NCBI GenBank assembly: GCA_036562765.1
Contig: DATCJO010000164.1
Location: forward strand, 1-15,160
From: JAAYFT01 sp036562765
GTDB lineage: Bacteria; Bacillota; Clostridia; Tissierellales; Tissierellaceae
Reading direction: 5' to 3'
Length of the DNA stretch: 15,160 bases
Numbering within the stretch: the first letter of the stretch is position 1; each line of letters opens with the position of its first letter. The position numbers and the translations under genes were made by a program. The notes beneath the pieces were generated by a model that was not told the origin of the DNA, searched no databases, and worked only from the letters and a program-made list of their open reading frames with translations. Below are positions 1 to 4,118 of this stretch, piece after piece.

Positions 1-140
1 AAATGGTAATGCCAGGAGACAATGCAAGATTTACAATAGAATTAATCACACCAATAGCAATGGAAGAAGGATTAAGATTTGCTATTCGTGAAGGTGGAAG
101 GACAGTAGGAGCAGGAGTTGTAAGTAAGATACTTGAATAA
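1..140 (+). CDS. tuf: Elongation factor Tu, C-terminal fragment (first tuf copy, 5' truncated)
   Basis: This is the last 45 codons of an EF-Tu gene cut by the window edge; the frame runs from base 3 and stops at TAA 138-140. EF-Tu is the GTPase that delivers aminoacyl-tRNA to the ribosomal A site. The visible residues belong to beta-barrel domain 3: VMPGDNARFTIELITPIAM followed by EEGLRFAIREGGRTVGAGVV and SKILE at the C terminus, the near-invariant end of bacterial EF-Tu. The GTPase domain lies outside the window. A second tuf gene begins at 14996, so the genome appears to carry two copies flanking this cluster. A strong intrinsic terminator follows directly, so this gene ends its own transcription unit. 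Confidence 0.97.
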   Translation, partial: MVMPGDNARFTIELITPIAMEEGLRFAIREGGRTVGAGVVSKILE

Positions 141-161
141 TTTAAGCTGATTATAGAATTT

Positions 162-194
162 AAAAAGACTAGGTCTTTTGGCCTAGTTTTTTTT
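162..194 (+). terminator. Rho-independent terminator after tuf
   Basis: The hairpin has ACTAGGTC (168-175) pairing with GGCCTAGT (180-187), including one G-U pair, around a TTTT loop. An A-rich run lies before the stem and an eight-base T run (187-194) follows. It starts 22 bases after the tuf stop codon. This is a textbook bidirectional-looking terminator that separates tuf from the rpmG unit. Confidence 0.93.
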
Positions 195-297
195 CTGGAA
201 AAGAATTAACTTAACAAGAATTTTTTTACATCTATAGGAAATTATATATAGCGGAAAGTTTATAAAAATAAAAAAATGCTAAATAATAGAATTTTTA
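195..297 (+). other. AT-rich intergenic spacer, no gene seen
   Basis: This stretch lies between the tuf terminator and the rpmG promoter. It is very AT-rich and shows no plausible coding frame with a ribosome binding site, and no tRNA-like fold. A weak promoter-like pair, TTAACA (211-216) and TATAGG (233-238) with a 16-base spacer, is present but is much poorer than the downstream promoter. Confidence 0.5.
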
Positions 298-326
298 TTG
301 ACATAATTTTTAAATTATGATAGTTT
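298..326 (+). promoter_or_regulatory. Predicted sigma-A-type promoter for rpmG-secE-nusG
   Basis: An exact -35 TTGACA (298-303) is followed after 17 bases by TAGTTT (321-326). The -10 itself is weak, but it is preceded by the extended -10 dinucleotide TG at 318-319. Transcription would begin near base 333, giving a leader of about 80 bases before rpmG. Confidence 0.7.
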
Positions 327-332
327 ATATTA

Positions 333-394
333 GTAACGTTGTATATGGTGGGATATTGTGCCCGAACAACTGGCTAGCATATATATATGTTATT
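333..394 (+). promoter_or_regulatory. Potentially structured 5' leader of rpmG
   Basis: Several pairings can be drawn in the predicted leader. GTAAC (333-337) can pair with GTTAT (389-393), and directly stacked on it GTTGT (338-342) can pair with ACAAC (366-370), enclosing GGG (350-352) and CCC (361-363). A perfect 12-base palindrome of C, five AT steps and G sits at 378-389. The structure ends only four bases before the AGGAGG site at 398. In AT-rich DNA such pairings can occur by chance. I do not recognise a known leader family. Confidence 0.3.
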
Positions 395-411
395 CGTAGG
401 AGGTGTTTTGG

Positions 412-561
412 ATGAGTGATATGATTACATTGGCATGTACACAATGCAAACAAAGAAATTATGTTACTACAAAAAATAAGAAGAAACATACTGAAAGGCT
501 TGAATTGAAGAAATATTGTAAATTCTGTAAAACTCATACCGTTCACAGAGAAACAAAATAG
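412..561 (+). CDS. rpmG: 50S ribosomal protein L33 (zinc-binding type)
   Basis: This small gene encodes 49 residues, the usual size for L33, a protein of the large ribosomal subunit. It begins MSDMITLACTQCKQRNY and continues with a KNKK stretch and LELKKYCKFCKTHT, all typical of the family. Two CxxC pairs, C9/C12 and C36/C39, form the zinc ribbon of the C+ form; zinc-free paralogues lack these cysteines. The ATG at 412 is chosen because AGGAGGTG (398-405) lies six bases upstream. The gene is first in a unit with secE and nusG, the usual order in Firmicutes. Confidence 0.96.
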   Translation: MSDMITLACTQCKQRNYVTTKNKKKHTERLELKKYCKFCKTHTVHRETK

Positions 562-591
562 AAATTATAATTAAGTAAGGATGTGAGTGTT

Positions 592-795
592 ATGGCTGCA
601 CCAACTGAAACTAAAAAAGGAAAGTTAGCTTCATACTTTAGAGGCGTAAGAGCTGAAATGAAAAAAGTTATATGGTTAAATAAAAAGGAATTAATAAATT
701 ATACTGCAGTTGTAATAGTAATTAGTGCCATTGTAGCTTTAACCGTATGGGTAATAGATTTGTTGATTAATGGTGGATTAAGCCTTATTATTTAG
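592..795 (+). CDS. secE: Preprotein translocase subunit SecE
   Basis: SecE is the small essential subunit that clamps the SecY channel in the cytoplasmic membrane. The 67-residue protein has a charged amphipathic region with the family motif EMKKVIWLNKKELINYT (about residues 22-38), then one hydrophobic membrane segment (about 39-61), the short single-helix form usual outside Enterobacteria. The frame stays open upstream to a GTG at 583. The ATG at 592 is preferred because AAGGATGTG (577-585), one mismatch from the ideal AAGGAGGTG, ends six bases before it and would overlap the GTG. The gene sits 30 bases after rpmG and 20 bases before nusG, so the three are likely co-transcribed. Confidence 0.93.
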   Translation: MAAPTETKKGKLASYFRGVRAEMKKVIWLNKKELINYTAVVIVISAIVALTVWVIDLLINGGLSLII

Positions 796-803
796 TATAA
801 GGA

Positions 804-822
804 GGGGAAGGGCTTTTGCCCC
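804..822 (+). promoter_or_regulatory. Hairpin covering the nusG start codon
   Basis: GGGC (810-813) and GCCC (818-821) form a perfect stem with a TTTT loop. The predicted TTG start codon (816-818) lies partly in the loop and partly in the stem. An alternative pairing joins GGGG of the ribosome binding site (804-807) to CCCC (819-822). Either fold would hinder initiation on nusG and could tie its translation to ribosomes finishing secE just upstream. This is inference from base pairing alone. Confidence 0.35.
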
Positions 823-1373
823 AAGACATGACGGAAAAAAGTAGAGAAGAAAGGGCCAAAGAGGCTAAATGGTATGTGGTCCATACTTACTCAGGTCACG
901 AAAACAAGGTTAAGGCTAATCTTGAGAAATTAGTAGAAAATAGAGGTTTTAAAGATGACATTTTTGAAGTTGTGGTACCAACAGAAGAATATGTAGATAA
1001 TAAAAGCGGAAAAAAGAAAGTTAAAGAAAGAAAGCTTTTTCCAGGATATGTTCTAGTAAAGATGATTGTTAACGATGAATCATGGTACTTAGTTAGAAAT
1101 ACAAGAGGAGTTACAGGATTTGTTGGTCCTGCTTCAAAGCCAGTACCATTGACAGATAGTGAAGTTAAGGCTTTAGGAGTTAAAGACACTCAAGTGCCAA
1201 GCATTGACTTAAATGTTAAGGATGTTGTAAGAGTAACTCAAGGACCATTTGAAAACTTCATGGGTACTGTAGACAGCATAAATATGGAAAAGAGAAAAGT
1301 CAAAGTGTATGTTTCTATGTTTGGTAGGGAAACTTTAGTAGAATTGGATTTTGACCAAGTTGAAAAGGTATAA
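816..1373 (+). CDS. nusG: Transcription termination/antitermination protein NusG
   Basis: NusG binds RNA polymerase, affects pausing and links polymerase to ribosomes or Rho. The 185-residue product has the NGN domain, starting at KWYVVHTYSGHENKVKANLE (residues 18-37) and including RKLFPGYVLVKM and VTGFVGP. The C-terminal KOW domain begins near VKDVVRVTQGPFENFMGTV and ends with FGRETLVELDFDQVEKV. Length and both domains are normal. The TTG at 816 is chosen because AAGGAGGGG (799-807) is eight bases upstream; an in-frame ATG at 828 would be 20 bases away and is less likely. Twenty bases separate it from secE. A hairpin overlaps the start. Confidence 0.95.
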   Translation: MPQDMTEKSREERAKEAKWYVVHTYSGHENKVKANLEKLVENRGFKDDIFEVVVPTEEYVDNKSGKKKVKERKLFPGYVLVKMIVNDESWYLVRNTRGVTGFVGPASKPVPLTDSEVKALGVKDTQVPSIDLNVKDVVRVTQGPFENFMGTVDSINMEKRKVKVYVSMFGRETLVELDFDQVEKV

Positions 1374-1384
1374 TTGTAGTTTAT

Positions 1385-1405
1385 AAAAGCAAATAATTGC
1401 TTTTT
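1385..1405 (+). terminator. Weak intrinsic terminator-like hairpin after nusG
   Basis: AAAAGCAA (1385-1392) pairs perfectly with TTGCTTTT (1397-1404) around an ATAA loop, with T-rich sequence at the 3' side. The stem has only two G-C pairs, so it probably gives partial termination. I see no convincing promoter between here and rplK, so read-through from rpmG-secE-nusG probably supplies rplK-rplA. Confidence 0.5.
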
Positions 1406-1433
1406 ATATAAATTTATCAATTAATTAAATTAT

Positions 1434-1468
1434 TATTAGTTATTAGTTATTCACTATTAGTTATTCAT
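1434..1468 (+). repeat. Degenerate 7-bp tandem repeat (five units)
   Basis: Five consecutive 7-base units read TATTAGT, TATTAGT, TATTCAC, TATTAGT and TATTCAT. They occupy the gap between the nusG 3' hairpin and the L1-type leader of rplK. The array is non-coding. I attach no function to it; it could vary in copy number between strains. Confidence 0.75.
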
Positions 1469-1475
1469 TAATTTA

Positions 1476-1501
1476 GTGGGAGGGTTATCCCGCCAAACCA
1501 C
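1476..1501 (+). promoter_or_regulatory. L1-binding-site-like RNA element before rplK
   Basis: GTGG (1476-1479) pairs with CCAC (1498-1501). Inside lies an asymmetric internal loop with GA on the 5' side and GCCAAA on the 3' side, then GGG (1482-1484) pairs with CCC (1489-1491) around TTAT. The 5' strand GTGGGAG and 3' strand ending AACCAC match the shape of the L1 site in 23S rRNA (GUGGGAG opposite AAAUACCAC). In E. coli, L1 represses the L11-L1 mRNA through such a mimic. The element sits nine bases before the rplK ribosome binding site, where bound L1 would block initiation. Confidence 0.75.
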
Positions 1502-1525
1502 AAAGCATATGAGGAGGTGGAAGTT

Positions 1526-1951
1526 ATGGCAAAGAAAGTAATGGCTGTAGTAAAATTACAAATACCAGCTGGTAAAGCTACTCCTGCACCACCTGTAGGA
1601 ACTGCATTGGGTCCTCATGGTGTTAACATAATGCAATTTACTAAAGAATTTAATGCAAGGACTGCAGACCAAGCAGGAATGATAATACCAGTTGTTCTTA
1701 CTGTTTATCAAGATAGATCATTCTCATTCATCACAAAGACCCCTCCAGCCGCAGTTTTAATTAAAAAGGCTGTAGGTATAGAATCAGGTTCAGGTGAACC
1801 TAATAAGAAAAAAGTAGGTAAGATTTCAAGAGCTAAGATAAAAGAAATAGCTGAATTGAAGATGCCCGACTTAAATGCTGCGTCTTTGGAAGCAGCTATG
1901 AGCATGATAGAAGGTACTGCTAAGAGTATGGGCGTTGTAGTTGAAGATTAA
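1526..1951 (+). CDS. rplK: 50S ribosomal protein L11
   Basis: L11 binds the GTPase-associated region of 23S rRNA together with L10-L12, where EF-G and EF-Tu act. The 141-residue product has the usual length. It shows the proline-rich N-terminal segment QIPAGKATPAPPVGTALGPHG that contacts thiopeptide antibiotics, then VNIMQFTKEFNART, the TKTPPAAVLIKKA linker and the RNA-binding C-terminal domain ending in MGVVVED. The frame is open upstream to a GTG at 1517, but that codon is part of the ribosome binding site GAGGAGGTG (1511-1519); the ATG at 1526 has the correct six-base spacing and gives the standard protein. It is paired with rplA downstream, and an L1-site-like RNA precedes it. Confidence 0.97.
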   Translation: MAKKVMAVVKLQIPAGKATPAPPVGTALGPHGVNIMQFTKEFNARTADQAGMIIPVVLTVYQDRSFSFITKTPPAAVLIKKAVGIESGSGEPNKKKVGKISRAKIKEIAELKMPDLNAASLEAAMSMIEGTAKSMGVVVED

Positions 1952-1957
1952 AATAAA

Positions 1958-1983
1958 GTGGGAGGATATTCCGCTATAACCAC
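1958..1983 (+). promoter_or_regulatory. Second L1-binding-site-like RNA element, before rplA
   Basis: This element repeats the architecture seen before rplK. GTGG (1958-1961) pairs with CCAC (1980-1983), there is a GA internal loop on the 5' side and GCTATAA on the 3' side, and GGA (1964-1966) pairs with TCC (1970-1972) around TAT. It fills the short rplK-rplA gap and ends one base before the rplA ribosome binding site (1985-1991). Bound L1 could therefore repress its own gene directly. Function is inferred from similarity to the 23S rRNA L1 site. Confidence 0.72.
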
Positions 1984-1999
1984 AAGGAGGTAGAATGTA

Positions 2000-2707
2000 A
2001 TGCCAAAGAGAGGTAAAAAGTATCAAGAAAGCTTAAAGTTAATAGACAGAACAAAACAATATGATGTAGATGAAGCAATTGAATTAATGCTTCAAACAGC
2101 AAAAGCTAATTTTGATGAAACTGTTGATTTATCCGTAAGACTTGGTGTAGACCCAAGACATGCAGACCAACAAGTTAGAGGTGCAGTAGTTTTACCACAT
2201 GGTACAGGTAAAACAAAGAAAGTGCTTGTAATAGCTAAAGGCGATAAAATTAAAGAAGCAGAAGAAGCAGGTGCAGAATATGTTGGTGGAGAAGAATTAG
2301 TTGCTAAGATTCAAAATGAAGGTTGGCTAGATTTTGATGTTGTAGTAGCAACACCTGATATGATGGGTATTGTTGGTAGAATAGGTAGAATTTTAGGACC
2401 AAAAGGCTTAATGCCAAACCCAAAATCAGGTACTGTAACCTTTGATGTTGCTAAAGCTGTTAAAGAAATAAAAGCTGGTAAAGTTGAATATAGGGTAGAC
2501 AAATCAAGTATTATTAATGTACCTATAGGTAAGGTTTCCTTTGGTAAGGAAAAGATTAAAGAAAACCTATTGACTGTTATGGATGCTATTATAAAGGCTA
2601 AGCCAGCTGCAGCCAAAGGAAAGTATTTAAGGTCCGTTGCAATATCCAGTACAATGGGACCTGGTATTAAGATAAATGGACAAAAATTAATGGATAGAAA
2701 CCAATAA
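2000..2707 (+). CDS. rplA: 50S ribosomal protein L1
   Basis: L1 forms the mobile stalk that helps release deacylated tRNA from the E site, and in many bacteria represses its own operon. The 235-residue product is of normal length. It contains MPKRGKKYQESLKLID at the N terminus, LGVDPRHADQQVRGAVVLPH, the VVATPDMMGIVGRIGRILGP segment of domain II, the signature GLMPNPKSGTVT and the C-terminal GPGIKI. The ATG at 2000 has AAGGAGGT (1985-1991) eight bases upstream. A separate ATG-TAA at 1995-2000 overlaps it and codes for nothing. It lies 48 bases after rplK. No terminator follows, and the next promoter starts 22 bases after the stop codon. Confidence 0.97.
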   Translation: MPKRGKKYQESLKLIDRTKQYDVDEAIELMLQTAKANFDETVDLSVRLGVDPRHADQQVRGAVVLPHGTGKTKKVLVIAKGDKIKEAEEAGAEYVGGEELVAKIQNEGWLDFDVVVATPDMMGIVGRIGRILGPKGLMPNPKSGTVTFDVAKAVKEIKAGKVEYRVDKSSIINVPIGKVSFGKEKIKENLLTVMDAIIKAKPAAAKGKYLRSVAISSTMGPGIKINGQKLMDRNQ

Positions 2708-2729
2708 AAAATTAAAATAAAATTAGATA

Positions 2730-2757
2730 TTGACAAATGATATTTTTATGATATAAT
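2730..2757 (+). promoter_or_regulatory. Near-consensus promoter for rplJ-rplL
   Basis: An exact -35 TTGACA (2730-2735) and an exact -10 TATAAT (2752-2757) are separated by 16 bases, with an extended -10 TG at 2749-2750. This is the strongest promoter in the window. The start would be near 2764, just before the L10 leader, so the attenuator governs this promoter as well as any read-through from rplA. Confidence 0.92.
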
Positions 2758-2780
2758 CATCATGTTAATTCAATATGATG

Positions 2781-2876
2781 CCGTAGACAGTAGGTACCCA
2801 GATGGGTTTAATATCCTACCGAGGCAGAGATGGATCTGGTTCGAGTTGAGAAATTTAGGTCTCTCTGTGTCTACGG
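2781..2876 (+). promoter_or_regulatory. Ribosomal protein L10 leader with antiterminator pairing
   Basis: The leader fits the known L10 leader family. The hairpin ACCC/GGGT (2796-2799 with 2804-2807) sits on GTAGG (2790-2794) paired with CCTAC (2815-2819), with an internal loop between them. CCGTAGACA (2781-2789) pairs perfectly with TGTCTACGG (2868-2876), and next to it CAGAGA (2825-2830) can pair with TCTCTG (2862-2867). The last helix consumes part of the 5' arm of the downstream terminator, so it acts as an antiterminator. In Bacillus, the L10-L12 complex binds this leader and favours termination; the same logic is inferred here. Confidence 0.88.
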
Positions 2877-2890
2877 AGAGACCTTTATTT
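2857..2890 (+). terminator. Attenuator terminator in the rplJ leader
   Basis: AGGTCTCTC (2857-2865) pairs perfectly with GAGAGACCT (2876-2884), with a ten-base loop and a T-rich tail at 2884-2890. It ends a few bases before the rplJ ribosome binding site. Its 5' arm overlaps the TCTCTG used by the antiterminator helix, so the two folds compete. It would cut off rplJ and rplL when free L10-L12 is in excess. Confidence 0.88.
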
Positions 2891-2907
2891 ATTGGGAGGT
2901 GAATGCG

Positions 2908-3444
2908 GTGAACGAAAAAACCCTTCAAGCTAAAAGAGAGATAGTAGAAGAAATAAAAGAGAAGATTAGTAAAGCCCAATCTATTGTTTTGGTTGATTAT
3001 AGAGGCCTAAATGTAGAACAATTAACTGAACTAAGAAAGAGATACAGAAGTGCTGGTGTTGAATACAAAGTTTATAAAAACACCATGATGAGATTTGCTT
3101 TTAAAGATGCTGGTTATGAAGAATTCAATAAATACTTAGAAGGGCCAAATGCTATAGCGTTTGGATATGATGACCCAGTTCAAGTAGCAAAAATCACAAA
3201 TGAATTTGCCAAGGAAAATAAGAACTTGGAAATTAAAGCAGGTATTGTAGATGGCAAGGTAATTGATGTACAAGGAGTAAAATCACTAGCTGAATTGCCA
3301 TCAAGAGAAGTTCTTATTGCTCAAGTACTTGGTGGATTCAATGCTCCACTACAAGGATTTGTCAATGTATTACAAGGCACAATTAGGAGCCTTGCAATAG
3401 TATTAAATGCAATTAAAGAAAAACAAGAAGTTCAACAAGCTTAA
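2908..3444 (+). CDS. rplJ: 50S ribosomal protein L10
   Basis: L10 anchors the L7/L12 dimers to the ribosome and is the autoregulator of its operon. The product is 178 residues from the GTG at 2908. It begins MNEKTLQAKREIVEEIKEKI and carries the family core VDYRGLNVEQLTELRKRYR, then VYKNTMMRFAF and LEGPNAIAF; the C-terminal helix (about residues 140-178) is where L12 dimers bind. The frame stays open upstream to 2830, but that extension lies inside the L10 leader and its terminator, so it is not coding. GGGAGGTG (2894-2901) is six bases before the GTG, which settles the start. rplL follows 32 bases downstream. Confidence 0.95.
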   Translation: MNEKTLQAKREIVEEIKEKISKAQSIVLVDYRGLNVEQLTELRKRYRSAGVEYKVYKNTMMRFAFKDAGYEEFNKYLEGPNAIAFGYDDPVQVAKITNEFAKENKNLEIKAGIVDGKVIDVQGVKSLAELPSREVLIAQVLGGFNAPLQGFVNVLQGTIRSLAIVLNAIKEKQEVQQA

Positions 3445-3476
3445 AATAAAAGAAAATTAATTGGAGGGATTTATAA

Positions 3477-3866
3477 ATGGCAAGTGAAAAGGTTTTAAAT
3501 TTAATTGAAGAAGTTAAGAGTTTAACAGTATTAGAATTAGCTGAATTAGTTAAGGCTTTAGAAGAAGAATTTGGAGTATCAGCAGCAGCTCCTGTAGCAG
3601 TTGCAGCAGCTCCAGTTGCAGGTGCGCAAGCTCAAGCTCCAGCAGCTGAAGAAAAGACAGAATTTGATGTAATATTAGCATCAGCTGGAAGCGAAAAGAT
3701 AAAGGTTATAAAAGTTGTTAGAGAAATAACTGGATTAGGATTAAAAGAAGCAAAGGATTTAGTAGACAATGCTCCAAAGCCAGTTAAAGAAGGAGTTTCA
3801 AAAGACGAAGCTAATGAAATCAAAGCTAAATTAGAAGAAGCTGGCGCAACAGTAGAAATAAAATAG
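3477..3866 (+). CDS. rplL: 50S ribosomal protein L7/L12
   Basis: L7/L12 forms the flexible stalk that recruits translational GTPases. The 129-residue product has three clear parts: an N-terminal dimerisation domain (about 1-33), an alanine- and proline-rich hinge (about 34-58) and the globular C-terminal domain with FDVILASAGSEKIKVIKVVR and GLGLKEAKDLVDNAPKPVKE. The hinge is a little long compared with a typical protein of 120-125 residues. GGAGGG (3463-3468) precedes the ATG by eight bases. The gene ends the rplJ-rplL unit, with a strong terminator 16 bases after the stop codon. Confidence 0.97.
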   Translation: MASEKVLNLIEEVKSLTVLELAELVKALEEEFGVSAAAPVAVAAAPVAGAQAQAPAAEEKTEFDVILASAGSEKIKVIKVVREITGLGLKEAKDLVDNAPKPVKEGVSKDEANEIKAKLEEAGATVEIK

Positions 3867-3882
3867 TTAAGCAATAACATAT

Positions 3883-3912
3883 AAAAAGGCTTTCGAAATG
3901 AAAGCCTTTTTT
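3883..3912 (+). terminator. Rho-independent terminator after rplL
   Basis: AAAAAGGCTTTC (3883-3894) pairs with GAAAGCCTTTTT (3900-3911) around a GAAAT loop and runs into T residues. It is a strong, symmetric intrinsic terminator that separates rplJ-rplL from rpoB-rpoC, which has its own promoter. Confidence 0.94.
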
Positions 3913-3949
3913 ATACATATATTTTTTTGTACATATTTTAAAATTTATA

Positions 3950-3978
3950 TTGACATAAAAAAAATATTGTGGTACTAT
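3950..3978 (+). promoter_or_regulatory. Predicted promoter for rpoB-rpoC
   Basis: An exact TTGACA (3950-3955) is followed after 17 bases by TACTAT (3973-3978), with the extended -10 TG at 3970-3971. The start would be near 3985, leaving a leader of about 134 bases before rpoB. It lies just downstream of the rplL terminator, as expected for separate control of polymerase subunits. Confidence 0.78.
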
Positions 3979-4064
3979 GTTAAAATGCACAATATTGCAA
4001 AAAAGTAGATACGGGTATAAAATTTTAATATATTGACAATATTATAGTATATTTGCAGGCTTTG

Positions 4065-4086
4065 CCAAAAGCATGATTGCTTTTGG
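4065..4086 (+). promoter_or_regulatory. Hairpin in the rpoB leader
   Basis: CCAAAAGC (4065-4072) pairs perfectly with GCTTTTGG (4079-4086) around ATGATT. A T-rich but interrupted stretch (4088-4099) follows, so it resembles a weak intrinsic terminator or attenuator placed 32 bases before rpoB. The function is unproven; a role in tuning polymerase synthesis is inference. Confidence 0.55.
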
Positions 4087-4118
4087 ATATTTTAGTTTTA
4101 ATAAGGGGTGAAAATTTA

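Noticed and set aside
347..370. Third L1-like site in the rpmG leader (GTGGGA followed by CCCG and AACAAC)
   Set aside because: It resembles the real elements by eye, but the GTGG strand has no CCAC partner; the closing helix fails.
141..411. Possible tRNA gene upstream of rpmG
   Set aside because: No cloverleaf, T-loop GTTCRA motif or acceptor pairing could be found.
325..546. Reverse-strand frame opposite rpmG, and other antisense frames throughout
   Set aside because: They overlap strongly conserved genes, lack ribosome binding sites and show low-complexity hydrophobic or serine-rich translations typical of shadow frames.
1995..2000. ATG-TAA minimal ORF overlapping the rplA start
   Set aside because: There are only four bases between it and the binding site, and there is no coding content; it is most likely coincidental.
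2830..2907. N-terminal extension of rplJ by 26 codons
   Set aside because: The stretch is the L10 leader and its terminator. It has no ribosome binding site, and a strong one (GGGAGGTG) sits before the GTG at 2908.
2903..2911. Leader mini-ORF ATG-CGG-TGA overlapping the rplJ start
   Set aside because: It is one base from the binding site, too close for initiation, and encodes only two residues.
4033..4053. Second rpoB promoter at TTGACA 4033-4038
   Set aside because: The available -10-like hexamers (TATAGT, TATATT) lie only 4 and 9 bases away, and nothing suitable lies at 16-18 bases.
4077..4118. N-terminal extension of rpoB from TTG 4077
   Set aside because: The TTG lies in a hairpin with no binding site upstream, whereas AAGGGGTG is well placed for the ATG at 4119.
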